A stretch of DNA of 64,000 nucleotides from Misgurnus anguillicaudatus (Eukaryota; Chordata; Actinopteri; Cypriniformes; Cobitidae): the NCBI RefSeq assembly GCF_027580225.2, contig NC_073361.2:24942001-25006000 (forward strand). Direction: 5' to 3'. How positions within the stretch are numbered: the stretch's first letter is position 1; the number at the start of each line of letters is the position of its first letter. The notes below the pieces were generated by a model, which saw only the letters and a list, made by a program, of their open reading frames with translations, was not told where the DNA came from and made no database searches. The position numbers and the translations under genes were made by a program. This document shows positions 23,605-35,488 of the stretch, piece by piece.

Positions 23605-23745
23605 AATTACCAATGACCAACCACAGTTCACTTTAAGGTCATGGGTTTAAACCCAGGGAACACACATACGGATAAAAAATGCATAATGCTTTGGAAAAAC
23701 GTCTGCCAAATGCATAAATGTAAAAATGTAAGTAACACTTAAGTT
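23605..23745 (+). repeat. tRNA-derived SINE fragment
   Basis: GGTCATGGGTTTAAACCCAG resembles a Pol III B box region, followed by GGGAACACACATAC, ATAATGCTTTGGAAAAACG and GTCTGCCAAATGCATAAATG, the tail seen in fish HE1/DANA-type SINEs. The opposite orientation of the same tail and B box is found at 41474. The A box part is degraded. Confidence 0.6.
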
Positions 23746-23783
23746 ATAATGAAATTGATCATAGTAAATTCTATATAATATTT

Positions 23784-24003
23784 TTCAAAAGTTTAGAAAC
23801 ACTTATTCTTTATTAATTTTTTTAATTAAAATAATAATAGACTCATCAAAACTACTGTATGGAAACAGAAAAATGTAAACTATAGGATTTATGTGTCCAT
23901 CATGATTCATCAAGCAGCTTCTTGAGGTCTCACCCTGGGATGCATTTTAAACAATATTGAAGAAGTTCACGTCTATGGGCTCTTATTGGCTGTTTTTTCA
24001 AAC
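23784..24003 (-). pseudogene. Tc1-like transposase 3' remnant
   Basis: The stretch beginning AAAAGTTTAGAAACACTTATT and running to TGAGGTCTCACCCTGGGATG and TCTTATTGGCTGTTTT matches, in reverse, the C-terminal end of a Tc1-like element very common in fishes (recognised from memory). Translation on the minus strand is broken by stops. A smaller piece of the same region lies at 31099. Confidence 0.45.
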
Positions 24004-24009
24004 ACAATA

Positions 24010-24205
24010 TTGTGGCAATTCATACATATTTTACGAGGAGGCTAATTCATATGATTAAATTTGTATGAATTGCTTACGCCCTTGTGTTCCTGGGTTTAGA
24101 GGCGGCGTTAGGGGTGGGGTATCATTATTGTTTTTTTCCTAATAATCATATTTTGTACATTTCTTGTTGACAAATTCATGCAAATATGCCAATTCATAAA
24201 ATGGT
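24010..24205. repeat. Dispersed MITE-like repeat (ATTTTACGAGGAGGCTAATT)
   Basis: ATTTTACGAGGAGGCTAATT followed by a GGGTTTAGAGGCGGCGTTAG block and ATCATATTTTG. The same order recurs at 29407-29600 with substitutions. Confidence 0.55.
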
Positions 24206-24964
24206 CAAAGTCTTTTTCAATATGTTTTAGTTTTTTAAAGACATAAATTAATATGTTATTATTGAATTATATTTTTGTTTACAAAATTAATATCTGACAT
24301 TTACAGTTTCATCATAAAAAGGTTGGTAACACTTTACTTAAAGGGGTGTTCATAATGACACTTTTATAATTATGACATGACACATGTCATGAACTTGAAG
24401 GAGATTTTATGCACGTTTATGACAACTGTCATTAAGTGAAGAGTTTTGTTGCAAAACGAGATAACCACCATTTTTTTAATTGTTCAGAAATCTCGTTTTT
24501 TGGTTGTGCATTCCAATTAATTTCAATGCAACTGCAGTTGGTTTGTTTTGATTTAAACCTTCATAACTTAAAAAGTAGCACCATAAAATAAAATAATAAC
24601 ATGATAACATAATAATAAACATGTTTTGTCAAAAATGTTAAAAAATGGATTTATCTCGTTTTGCAATGAAACTCTTCAAGTGTAATTGACTTAATTATGT
24701 CATTTTGAATGCAAAGATGACAATGTTTAAGATGAAAACTTGACATAAACCAATACATCATAACTTGTCATGACAATTTGACATCACCAAGACAACATAA
24801 CTTGTCATAAATCTGTTATAAACATGACATAGCATATTAATTATCCAACTTAAGAAACTACCTAGCTTTAGCTTCAATATGTAGCACTGTAATTGAGGTC
24901 AAGAAAAATATTCATGACGGTGTTATAAAACAACTTGACAGAGTATTAACACTGACATTTGACA

Positions 24965-25400
24965 ATGACATCTTAACTCATTCCCCCCAGCCTTTTTTTT
25001 TTTTCGAAAAATTGCCCACCAGCATTTTTTGTGATTTTCGCAAAAGTTTCACAAAATGCCTTCCAGGAAAACGTTCCTCTAAAAATATATAAACATTAAC
25101 ATACAAATATATCAAATAAAAAACAGGCCCTCTACTTTCAAACAAACAAACAAACAAACATAAAACCGTTTCATCCATTTTCTTCAAAAATACTTATTTT
25201 TTGTTAGAGATCAGATTCAGAACGATTATCAAAACATTGATAAACAGAGTTTAAAACTAAAAAAAAATTGCTTCATTTTTTTTATATAATTTGGGTAATC
25301 GAGATTACAGATTAACATAAAAACTCATCAGGAACACGTTTTTTTCATGCAAATGTTTTCTCTTAATTGACGAGATTACTTGTCAATGGTGGGGAAATAG
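24965..25400. repeat. Dispersed cyprinid-type repeat, copy 2
   Basis: TTAACTCATTCCCCCCAGCC, CACAAAATGCCTTCCAGGAA, AACCGTTTCATCC and TTAGAGATCAGATTCAGAAC in the same order as 11725. A short (CAAA)n run at 25139-25160. Confidence 0.6.
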
Positions 25401-25634
25401 TTAGACAAATTTAATTTGTATCACTGGTAAAAGTGGTCAGATAAATATTCATGACAGGCAATGACAAAACCAACCACATGACAGTTAATGTTAACCCATA
25501 AAGCTGGGTTGTGTCTTAAGTTTGATCATTAATCTGCTATGTCATTGTTATGACAGATTTATGACAAGTTATAATGTATTGGTTTGTGTCAAGTTACATA
25601 ACAAACACATCTTTGCATTAAAAATGATATAATT

Positions 25635-26345
25635 GCGTCGCGCATAGGAGAACTCGGAGGTATTGTAAACCGGAAGTGCATATTAAATAGCGCGAGCTTC
25701 GTCAGATAGTGTCTACTTCAAAATGTAAAATATACGTTAGCTGCCAATGTTAATCATTAATGATGTGGGACACATATGATGTTATTTAATGTTAAACTAT
25801 GTGAGTGGCGCTGTGTGGCGCGACAGGGATTTGAGCAACTTCCTGAGTCACAGCTGGGCGGCGCGGACAGGCGCCACCTGGCGGCGCCGGTGTGCGTATA
25901 CTCATAGAAAACAATGTGTTCAATTTTTTTAGAACGGCGCCGCGCCGCGTGGCGCTGAGCTGCGCTGCCGGTGTGCGATCTCCTTAAGTCACAGCTGGGC
26001 GGCGCGGACAGGCGCCACCTGGCGGCGCCGGTGTGCGTATACTCATAGAAAACAATGTGTTCGATTTTTTAAGAACGGCGCGGCCGGTGTGCGATCCCCT
26101 TCAGGAAGTTGCTCAAATCCCTATCGCGCCACACAGCGCCACTCACATAGTTTAACATTAAATAACATTATTAACATTGGATTAACATTGGCTGCTAACG
26201 TATATTTTGCATTTTGAAGTAGATGCTATCTGACGAAGCTCGCGCTATTTAATGTGCACTTCTGGTTTACAATACCTCCGAGTTGTCCTAGAAGCGACTC
26301 TATGCGGCGCGGCGCTGAGCTGCGCGGCCGGTGTGCGATCCCCTT
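25635..26345. mobile_element. CpG-rich palindrome with duplicated core
   Basis: Left arm (about 25655-25845) and right arm (about 26105-26285) are inverted copies differing by scattered changes and a small indel. The core contains a 76-bp segment present twice without differences (25846-25921 and 25987-26062), starting AGTCACAGCTGGGCGG. GGTGTGCGATC occurs three times. The core is far richer in GC and CpG than the surrounding sequence. No coding frame. Confidence 0.78.
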
Positions 26346-26379
26346 TATGCACATCCCTTCAAGTAAAGTGTTATCAAAA

Positions 26380-28010
26380 AGTTTAGTCAAGTGTTTCTAC
26401 TTTAAACAATAGTGCAGACAAAGTGGAATTTACACTTGGGCATCATTTCCATGATCATGACACAAATCATAATTGTTGATTATTCACATTGGTGTTGTAA
26501 TTGCGATTGTTATTGTCAACTAATAGATTTTACATTAAAGTTTTGAATGTTTTATATCTTTCTGTGAAGCAGCTGCATGATACATTCTAAACATCTGAAA
26601 GTAAATAATATAATGTAAATATCAAATAATTATGGGAGTTATGTTGTAAGTAAAAAATCCAAAATGAATGGCTAAAGGACACGTCAACTTATCAATACAT
26701 CAAATTTTCAATTTTAAGTTGATTCACTAATTGGTACCCTAACATACTGACGAAACGCACAAAAATCAGCAAATATGCATTGTTGTAATTGAGGCTTTTG
26801 ACGATTATGTAATTGTTTAACCCGTAATTGTAATCCCGGTTAGTTTTTCAATTAATTGTGCGGTTCTATTTCCAAACAAGTCTTTATGATAAACAAAAAT
26901 AATTTATTTGTGTGAATCTATTAAAATACTAAATTAGCCTAAACAAGATATCTGCATTTGAATTTGAATACTATTTAAATTATCGTTCCACACATCTTAA
27001 CATTGTCAGCGGAAAAAATTTAACTACTAAATCTGATTTTTTTTTTTGCAAATCCAACTTAAACTTGACTTTTTAAAGTCTCATTTTATGTTCAATATAA
27101 ACCTGATGGTCCATGAACAGAATGCCTTCTGTGGTTGATACTGTAGGTGATAGAAGATCATAAACTAACAAGCTCCCATTCACAGCCCTCCTAAAATTGC
27201 ATCTTTTTTGATCCATCACGTTACCTACAGGGATTGTTCTGTTCACCGTAATGTTTTTTGTTGTTGTAGAGCCCTGTGCCTTTTTCATGTTGTGCGCTAT
27301 TGTAGCTTCACAGTTTGACCATTTGCTTTGGCGAAGCTTTGTCTGTGAGAGGAGCTTACTTATCTCCAACAGACCAATGAGAAAAAGGGACAAAATTACA
27401 GTCGTCCATCACAGCAATCCTGTACAGTTTACCGTCCAATTTGTCTGGGAACAGCACAGAAAATCCCTAAAAGTGCTCCACTGAGCTGATCGAATGGACG
27501 GGAAGTGGGTCACGAACCAGGGGACTTTTCTAAAGCCCGTTTATCTATAGAAACAATTAGAGAGAGAGTGAAACTCCGCTTTTGTAGGAACCGTTGGTAC
27601 AAACACCATAAATTGTACCAAAATCAATAGCACTTTAAATGTGCATTCAGTAATTTTGTCCATATGGAAATTTAAAGTACAGGTGAAAAATGAAACAAAC
27701 AAACTTTACTTTTAAGAAACATATAAATATAATAAACCTGCAATTTTATGTACCAACCAGAGATGGCGATAAAGAGGCCATCTCGTACACCCTGCACAGT
27801 GTTTTTTGCTAGTTTGAGCCTGGCGCAGTTACTGTAGCATTTTTACATTCAGTTTCACTGCAGCTTTTATCTTCGTAACCCTTTGTAAATTGGCATTTAT
27901 TCTGCAAATACGCATTTCGATATTAACACAACATACACAAAAAATGACTTTGCACAACTTTAAAGGATTATGAATAGAAACTAAAAACATCTAGTGTGTA
28001 TTTTTTTCAT
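26380..28010. other. Unassigned non-coding stretch
   Basis: Open frames at 27073-27393 (minus, 106 codons) and 27251-27484 (plus) overlap antisense and have no recognisable domain. No repeat structure was matched. Confidence 0.35.
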
Positions 28011-28385
28011 TTAAAGGTGCAGTGTGTAAATTTTAGCAGCATCTAGTGGTGAGGTTTGCAATTGCAACCAGCGGCTCAGTCCACTGCTCACCCCTTGCTT
28101 TTGAAACGCATAGAGAAGCTACGGTAGCTGCCACCGGAAAAACATGTCATCGTCGGAGACAACTTAGTAAAAAAGGGCTTCTGTAGAAACGTGGCATCAC
28201 AAAATGGCGACTTTCACGTAAGGGGACCCTCTGTATATGTAGATACAAATGTCTTATTCTAAGGTAATAAAAACATAACGGTTCACTATAAAAGGGTCTT
28301 TATACACCCCTGATAATATCATTTTGTATATTATTTTGCATCTCTGTCAAGGGATCCTTCTAAAAATTACACACTGCACCTTTAA
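28011..28385. mobile_element. TTAA-flanked MITE (AGGTGCAGTGTG family)
   Basis: Starts TTAAAGGTGCAGTGTGTAAA and ends ATTACACACTGCACCTTTAA, 20-bp-class inverted termini with TTAA at both ends (28011-28014, 28382-28385). CATCTAGTGGTGAGG follows the left terminus, a block I know from many fish genomes. 375 bp, non-coding; piggyBac- or Kolobok-type mobilisation inferred from TTAA. Confidence 0.82.
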
Positions 28386-29406
28386 AGTCCACTAATGAGG
28401 TGTGATAGAGGCATTCTAGCAAAGTTTTCCTAGCAAAGGTCAGAAATATAAAAGGACTTTGCTTTCCACAGTTTGTGTTTTATATGCCGGTGCAAGCATG
28501 CAGTCATTACTGACTGTTCATTAACCCAGCTTGCCAAACAGGTGCAGTTTTGCTGCATTTAAAATGCACTCAATAACTGCGACTACCGTAGGTCACATTA
28601 GAACGAGGGCCAAATCTGTCAAGATTCTGTTACAGGGAAACCTTTGCACCTCCCAAATTGTAAAAATCTGTCCTTAAAATAAGTATTTCTTAGTTCACAT
28701 ATTCGCCTTGCCTCAGCAACTTTGTTGGCTTTTAGAGCCGTGATGTGCTTTGTCAGCATGGCCGGAGCTGTGGAGTCATTCAAGGGGCAGCGGGTTTTGT
28801 CAGGGCCCACGGGTCGTGCCTCTGTACCTCTGCTTGGCCTGTTCTTCATTGCCCTTGGAAAAATCATTACATTACAAAGTACAGCACTACCTCCGCTGTC
28901 AAAGCTAATCAAGTTTTAAATTTATAGTTCAACACCTTGCGCAGAGCTTATTATCTCCCTGCCACCGACCCTGAGACGGTGAAGCAGAAAAAATACAATT
29001 ATGCCTGTAAATCGCCTGTAAATTGAGGACAACATGAAATCCAAATAGACTCTATTTATTTTCTTAATACAATGTTCCTGGTCTCAGGGTGCATGATTCA
29101 TCAAGCAGGTTATTTTAAAGAAAATAAATGTATGGTTTTATAATCTTTCATTAAACTTTCTCAACCTCTGAAGCAACTTTTTCTGTTGTGAACAGGGCCA
29201 TGTAGGTGGGGGAAAATAACATTAACTATAGAGTATAGTTACTGATAAATAGAACTTTAATTATAAACACTACATTTGAATAATATTCATATGAAAAAGT
29301 TTAAGCAAAAATTGTTAAATAAATCACGTCTGAATGGTGATTTTAGGCCTGATATGAAGCCAATGCAACCCCTTTAGCTGTGCCGTGACTTATTCCAACG
29401 CTATTT
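28386..29406. other. Repeat-poor non-coding block
   Basis: No repeat copies recognised. Overlapping short frames (28619-28912 minus; 28722-28919 plus) lie where base composition is more even; no domain or splice pattern supports a gene. Could hold conserved non-coding sequence. Confidence 0.3.
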
Positions 29407-29600
29407 CATGTCAATTCGTACGTATTTTATGAGGAGACTAATTTGTATTAATTTGTACAACCACTTTCATACATTTCTGTACAATTTGCTATTTTCCCTG
29501 TGGTGTTGGGTTTAGGGCTGGAGTTACGTTACTTTTTATCTATGATAACCATATGTTGTTGTTTTTTACGGTAACTCGCAAATTCTCATGAGATCAGGCT
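29407..29600. repeat. Dispersed MITE-like repeat, second copy of 24010
   Basis: CGTATTTTATGAGGAGACTAATTTG, GGGTTTAGGGCTGGAGTTA and ATAACCATATGTTG follow the same order as 24010-24205. Confidence 0.5.
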
Positions 29601-30180
29601 GATTATTTACGATACAGCATAAGCCTCTTTATAAAACGGCTATCACACAATACAATTAATAAAGCACTAAAATATGTATTTATACAACTTTAATAAAGTA
29701 AAATCCAATGTGCAGCCAATGTAAAGCCAATGGCTTTATTGTTAACTGACTGAATACTTTACTTTTACCTGGGCATTTAGATTTTTTTTTTTATAAACAA
29801 TGTCTTCGTGAAACGTTTAAACATGATGATAATTTGCTGACCCGTCTGTTTCAGCATGCCTTAACGTAAGTATAGATAGTTTGCTTTATTAACAGCTTTT
29901 CTATCACTCCACATGAACTAAAAAATATGTAGCCAGTAAAACCGCATACCGCACCACTGAGATATACAAAAAATCACCGCAAGGGAATTCCTTCACCACG
30001 ACAGTCCTAGCGGTCACAGCTGTGTTTTATCAAAAATAAAAAGGTTATTGACCAATCAGAATCAAGGACTGGAACTTAACATTTTATTAGTTATAGTTTC
30101 TATAACAACCACACAAACACATTAATACTATGGAATAACACACATGTAACTATGGAAGTTGTGTTGTGACAAAAAGCATC

Positions 30181-31019
30181 TTAAAGGATTAGTCCATTTT
30201 CTTAAAAAAATCCGGATGGTTTGACCACCACCGTGTCGTCCAGGATGTTGATGTCTTTCTTTGTTCAGTCCAGAAGAAATTATGTTTTTTGAGGAAAACA
30301 TTCCAGGATTTTTCTCATTTTAATGGACTTTAATGGACCCCAACATGTAACAGTTTTAATGCAGTTTAAAATGCGTTTCAACGCAGCTTCAAAGGACTCT
30401 AATCGATCCCGAACGAGGCATAAGGGCTTATCTAGCGAAACGATTGTCATTTTTGAGAAGAAAAATAAAAAATATGCACTTTTAAACCACAATTTCTCGT
30501 CCTCCTCCGATCCTGTGGCGAGCCGGCGCGACCTCACGTAATTGCGTAATGACGTAGAAAAGTCACGTGTTACATATATGAAACGCACATTTGCGGACCA
30601 TTTTAAACCATAAACTGACACAAAGACAATTATTATCATTCGACATACAACAATGTCGAAACGTTCCTCTTTCTCCATACTTGTAAACACTGGGGCGTAG
30701 TTTTGCATACGTCATCCGTGACCTCTTGACGTGATGACGTATTACATGAGGTTTCTTGCCAAAAATGACAATCATTTTGCTAGATAAGATCCTTATGTCT
30801 CGTTTGAGATCGTCCTTTGAAACTGAAATTTTAAACTGCATTTAAACTGTTAAGTGTTGGGGTCCATTAAAGTACATTAAAATAAGAAAAATCCTGGAAT
30901 GTTTTCTTCAAAAAACACAATTTCTTCTCGACTGAACAAAGAAAGACATCAACAATTTGGATGGCATGGTGGTGAGTCAATTATCTGGATTTTTTTAAGA
31001 AAATGGACTAATCCTTTAA
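30181..31019. mobile_element. TTAA-flanked foldback element, 839 bp
   Basis: Begins TTAAAGGATTAGTCCATTTT and ends AAAATGGACTAATCCTTTAA, with TTAA at both ends. Arms of several hundred bases pair: GACATCAACATC-type, TTCTTTGTTCAG, CCAGGATTTTTC and GACCCCAACA blocks occur in both orientations. Frames of 142 codons (30280-30708, minus) and 92 codons (30563-30841, minus) fall across arms and centre and are products of the palindrome, not genes. A shorter derivative is at 59631. Confidence 0.82.
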
Positions 31020-31098
31020 ATAAATCAAATCTCTGTTATATGTTATATAGCATCTTTGTCCACCCTTTATGTACAATTTTCAAAAAAACATATTTTAT

Positions 31099-31170
31099 AA
31101 AGCAGCGTGTTGAGGTTTCACTATGAGATGCTTTTTTAAACCATATTGAAGATCTATTCTGGTCTTTTAT
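31099..31170 (-). pseudogene. Tc1-like transposase fragment
   Basis: AAGCAGCGTGTTGAGGTTTC, GAGATGCTTTTTTAAACC and ATATTGAAGA mirror 23914-23965 and correspond to a piece of the same reversed Tc1-like transposase. Too short for a reliable frame. Confidence 0.35.
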
Positions 31171-32240
31171 TTCTTAAACTCTTACAGTCTTACAGTTTCT
31201 GCAAACTTTTCAACCTATTTGATCAACACTTTTTCATGTAGACATTAGATCTAGTCAAAAGGAGTTCTTCTGAAAAGCAAGACCTTCTGCTCTTTCAATT
31301 AGCTTTCTCACCTCCCCATATTTCTGGCCCGTTCGCTCCTTTTGTTAGAGATCAGAGTGTGAGCACATTGAGTTTGTGTGTCCCAGACACCATCAACGGG
31401 GAACACACACAGTGAAAGCAATTACCTTTTAGTCCGTCTTAACTTCCGATCTTCTCCCCACATCTCATTCCTCACTGTCGCATTGTTTTGTTGGGAGGCT
31501 CAGATTTAAAGCCGCAGACAGAATCTGGCAGGAAGTAATGGCTGAATCCAACGGCTTGCATTCTGCTTTGCTGTAAACAAAACATGAAACCATATAAAAA
31601 AAGTTACGCTTTAGCTGTTAATGCAACACAGAGATGTGGTTTCAAGCAGGAATCGTAATACATTTAAAAACGACTTGAAAAGACACCTGGTAAACAATCC
31701 ATGTATTTAAAATCACATTGTAATCTTTTACTTTAAACACGAGACATAAACAGATTGTGCTGTGAAAACATCCAAGTAAATTTCCATATTATAGTACAAC
31801 ACATTTGCAGTTGCCTGCATGTTTCTAATAAAAAAGACCTCTGTTTGATCTCTTTAGGCAAACGTTGTGAATGGGATGCATTAAATCCCAAACGCCCGCT
31901 TATCATTAACACAGAGTAAATGAATGACAGTTGTTGAAGGCTTTATTGTCTGCACAGGTTGATCTGATGGAGTTTGAAGCATGAGGACATCAAGGTGTCA
32001 TTAGACGGGAACAAAAGGCTTTTTCTGCCAACTGGTGGATTTTTGCCGTTTGAAGCTGAGCGGAAATTCTATTGATATTTGACTTCAAAAATGAATTAAA
32101 ATATATACGATAATGTCATCTTTATTCATTGACAATCAATAAAAAGGATATTAGAGCATGGCTTTTCATGGGTTTAGCATGGGTCTGTGGAGATATCATT
32201 AAAAAAATATTCATGGCATTTTGGTAAAAACTTTGTTAAG
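31171..32240. other. Repeat-poor non-coding block
   Basis: No repeat copies or domain-bearing frames. Composition is more even than in the transposon-rich parts; candidate for conserved non-coding or plain unique sequence. Confidence 0.3.
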
Positions 32241-32244
32241 CATC

Positions 32245-32400
32245 ATACACTCTCAAAGAAAGTACAATGACTGTTTCCTTCAGAGGTACATTTTAAAAAG
32301 TTTATTTTTGTACCTCAAATGTACATATAAATACCATGGTACATAGAGTATAAGGATCTTTGTAAAAGATACCATCCCAGTGACAGTTTTTGGACCTTTT
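32245..32400. repeat. Dispersed repeat rich in GGTAC/GTACC motifs
   Basis: Runs through GAGGTACATTTT, TTTGTACCTCAAATGTACAT and ATCCCAGTGACAGTTTTTGG. A related copy at 47482-47626 has TACACCTTTGTACCT and GCCCCAGGGACCACATTTTT. This order is familiar from a common cyprinid MITE. Confidence 0.5.
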
Positions 32401-32934
32401 TTCTTAATGTATGATAGAGGTATTTCGTTAAAGTTTATTATAAAATGTAATATCAATTCAGATTGTTTCTACATACACTATAAATGTTTTGTATTGTTGA
32501 AACACATTACAAAGAATGTAAACTATGTAGTACTGAATTGTGGAGTTAGACCATTAAATGTGTTCACTATTTCTGTGTTCAGGATTTTTTCGATGGTGCA
32601 CAAGAGCCACCGAGCATGGCGCCCCCCCGAACACAATAGTAACAAGAGGGCATCAGCGGTTCGCCCCAGCGTCTGAGAGCAGAGAATTCTACTTATTTAT
32701 CAAAGATTTTAAAAACACATTTTATTTACTTGCCAGTTTTAATCATTCAGATTCGGCTGGGCTGTTAATAACACATTTTCTGTGGTGTGACAAACTCATA
32801 ACACATATTTAATAATGTGTTACACAAACTAAAAAAAAAAAACTATCATGCACAAACCCATCCACCAATGACCACCCTCAGGTTTCACTGCAGTCACATT
32901 GAGTCACTATAATTTCTGATTATACGTGCTACAC

Positions 32935-33431
32935 TAGCCTGGTTAAAACCAGATCATTCTCAGTAGTAACTGAGTTATGGTCTGGCAAAGCTTCGTAGAC
33001 AAATCATTTCCAAAGGGGCGTCACCAACGGACGTCTTTCAAATGCCTCTCTGTTCAATTGGATAGACCTAAAACCAATCACAGCGATGAAGATGACGACG
33101 TATATCACACTTTTGCTGGGTCCAGTCGGTAAGACAGCAATAAAAAATTTTTTAGATATGAAGGCTTCGAGTGTTGTTCTTTGCTTGGGTTTAAACGAAA
33201 AGAAAAAGTTTAAATCGCTTAAAACAGACGCGATCGCTGATTCGAACGAGTGATGTTCCAAGCCGGCATCCATCTTTGTAATGTACAAAATCTGCTTCAC
33301 CGTCGCTGCCCTGTCGTTGTCGTGTAAAGCCCGCCCCAACATTTCTGATTGGTGCCGCGGTTTGTCGGCAATAGAAATGGGCTTGAATAGCCTCTAAATT
33401 TGCCGGAAGTTGTCTGGATTTTCCCAGGCTA
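32935..33431. mobile_element. MITE with 9-bp target duplication (Mutator-like)
   Basis: Begins TAGCCTGGTTAAAACC and ends GGATTTTCCCAGGCTA, inverted termini. GTGCTACAC flanks both sides exactly (32926-32934, 33432-33440); a following T makes 10 bp possible. A 9-bp duplication is the hallmark of Mutator-like elements. The 112-codon minus-strand frame inside (33004-33342) shows no domain. Confidence 0.75.
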
Positions 33432-33440
33432 GTGCTACAC

Positions 33441-34003
33441 TGCTACGCTGTCGTAGCCTCTTATGGAACAGCTGAAATCCCACAAGGGGGCGTATTTGTT
33501 CCTCAGAAGTTGCACAATGAACGTGACATCCGAAAATATTCATTATAAATCGTGAATGAAAAGTGAGATTCGAACGAATGTCTGTTAGTGAACTAGTTGT
33601 ATACAGTATTTATATCGTAATTCGGTCAGAAACGTCAATAATGTGAGATGAACAAATCGTTTTGGATTAAAAGGCTTGTATATTCCATTTCTTTGGACTT
33701 TTGGGGATTTATGAACAATTTGCTTTGGACAATTTCACCGAAGCGGATAAAGGGAAGATTTTGAAGGTAAGTAAATATCCTAAATCGGCGCCGCCCGGTT
33801 TAGGTAACTCACAACTAGATTACAGTTTTATGAATGCTATAAATCATATGATGCCTTGTGTGTGCGCTTAATGGAATCCAACGATGTGCCGCATGACCAT
33901 ATATTTTTGAAGATTTAATGCTTCAAAGTTACAATGACGTTTATGCAGCCTCACGTGCATGGGGGTGTGCCGTGTACGGCACAGTGTTCCTTATTTAGAT
34001 TAA
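33441..34003. other. Unassigned non-coding stretch
   Basis: No matched repeat. A possible splice donor GAAGGTAAGTAAAT near 33765 follows a short frame, but no exon could be supported. Confidence 0.3.
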
Positions 34004-34135
34004 CATTTCAACTTACTATTATTTTTCTTGACTAGAGATGAGTTGTTATAACTTATGAAAAAAGTCAACTTCATTTTATAAGTTGCAGCAACTCATCTCT
34101 TATCAAGATAATAGACTTGAGTTGATTCAATAAAA
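34004..34135. repeat. Inverted-repeat MITE arm pair
   Basis: AGAGATGAGTTGTTATAACTTA near 34034 faces TAAGTTGCAGCAACTCATCTCT near 34079, with ACTATTATTTTTCTTGA and TCAAGATAATAGACTTGA as the outer pair. Confidence 0.6.
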
Positions 34136-34259
34136 AAATGTAAGCAGCAAAGATTTTTTTACAGTGTATAGTAAAACATGTGCCAGTGATGTCTTTCTTT
34201 TCCATTATCTACTAATGAACATTTTTAATAAACAGATTATGCATTTATAGCATCTTAAG

Positions 34260-34650
34260 CAGTGGAGGCCGGTGACTTCTCTTCTGAGGGGCGCAAATTC
34301 AAAATATGTGTTCGTTGCGTCATGTGAACCATGTGCATCATGCGTCATGTCAAAATACATGCCTGCTGCCCACACGTCAAAAGGGTTTATGATAAAAGAG
34401 AGGCTCACGTTCACAAAATACTCGCAAGACACTAACTAAACTCTAAATACACAAGATTAAGCGAGTATTTGGCAAATGTGAGGATCTCTTTTATCATAAA
34501 CCCCTTCAAAGCGTCTGCAGCAGGGTCTGATTTTGACAAGATGCCTGATGTACATAATGACTCGCCGAACAAATATTTAAATATTTTTTGAGCCACACAC
34601 ATGACGGACTAAATATGCAACCTTGAAAAAGTCGTCACTGGCCCCCACTA
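34260..34650. mobile_element. hAT-type MITE (CAGTGGAGGCCGGTGAC)
   Basis: Begins CAGTGGAGGCCGGTGACTTC and ends GTCGTCACTGGCCCCCACTA. Internal arms pair around TTTATGATAAAAGAGAGGCTC and CTCTTTTATCATAAACCCC. Same family as 46206-46649. Flanking 8-mers do not match here, so the target duplication is lost. Confidence 0.68.
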
Positions 34651-34680
34651 AGTGAAAATTAAAGGAGGTCTTTTGACAGC

Positions 34681-34856
34681 CCAGTCACATGAAATTACGT
34701 ACCTATAGTCATATAGTTTTTTTATTCTTTTTCGTGATACTGTCACGAATTTCCAAGTTTTTTCGTGATCGTATCACAAATTTCTGTCACGTATTGGTTA
34801 CTCAACTGTTTTGTCCTAATTTCTTACCATTTTCGCTTCGGTTTAGGGTTAGCCGC
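34681..34856. mobile_element. Half of a CCCAGTC-family foldback MITE
   Basis: CCCAGTCACATGAAATT, TTTATTCTTTTTCGTGATAC, TTTTTCGTGATCGTATCAC and GGTTTAGGGTTAG match the left arm of 5092-6012. The element stops at GGGTTAGCCGCC; the other arm is absent. Confidence 0.65.
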
Positions 34857-35450
34857 CTAATCTGTCTCAGAGCTTTTGGTCCAAACCATTCACTAGTGCA
34901 ATGCATTCCCCCAACCCGTGTTAATGGGAAACCGTCTTATTTCACTCTTATTTTCTGCTTCATTTCCTCCTTAAATCTATTGACATATTCTTTCTCTCTC
35001 GTTCACCTCTAAGATTCATGGCTTCTCACTCTGTCAGAAGCAAGCAGAAGACTTTGCTTTAATCTCCTTCAGCATATCTTTAAGAGTGAAGGTGACACAT
35101 GGGCTGAGAGAAAGAAGCTGTGTTTTTCTTTCTCTCTGTCAGTTTGTGCCCCACCTGTCTGCCTTTTGACCCCAGGCTGTCATGTCACATGCCAAAGGCA
35201 GAAGGGGAGCAATACAGAGATGGACGGCTGAGACAATAGAGGTGGCACCTGTGGGCACCTGCCTTCTTGTGATTTCCTGGCCTTCCTGAGTCACTTTCAC
35301 TCAACAGGGCCAGATGGGGCGTCTTGGCAGACAGGGGCTCTGTGTGTGGTCTGACTGCTGCACACAGGGTGACAATAGGTGGTTGGACATTACAGTTCTC
35401 CAGAGCAAAATCAAGCAGAGCAATGTCAAATGAGTCATGGTCCTTCTTAC
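34857..35450. other. Unassigned non-coding stretch
   Basis: C/T-rich part around 34930-35000 and otherwise unremarkable; no gene or repeat copy recognised. Confidence 0.35.
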
Positions 35451-35452
35451 TA

Positions 35453-35488
<36 letters not shown>

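Larger units (their letters stand above)
24326..26379. mobile_element. Two-kilobase palindromic element with nested insertions
   Basis: GGTAACACTTTACTT at 24326 pairs with AAGTAAAGTGTTATC at the right end, and TTATGCACGTTTATG-like sequence near 24408 pairs with TTTATGCACATCCC near 26345. Inside, 24725-24850 and 25500-25620 are inverted copies around CTTGTCATAAATCTG. A dispersed repeat (24965) and a GC-rich palindrome (25635) lie inside. AAAAAGGTT on the left and AAAAAGTTT on the right may be a decayed 9-bp duplication. Confidence 0.55.

Noticed and set aside
30280..30708. 142-codon minus-strand open frame, the longest in the window
   Set aside because: It runs across the arm and centre of the TTAA foldback, has no recognisable domain, and similar peptides appear on the other strand because the arms are inverted.
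33004..33342. 112-codon minus-strand frame
   Set aside because: Entirely inside the MITE with the 9-bp duplication and without any known motif.
34260..34650. Target duplication for this hAT MITE
   Set aside because: ATCTTAAG and the right flank AGTGAAAA do not match; termini alone support the call.
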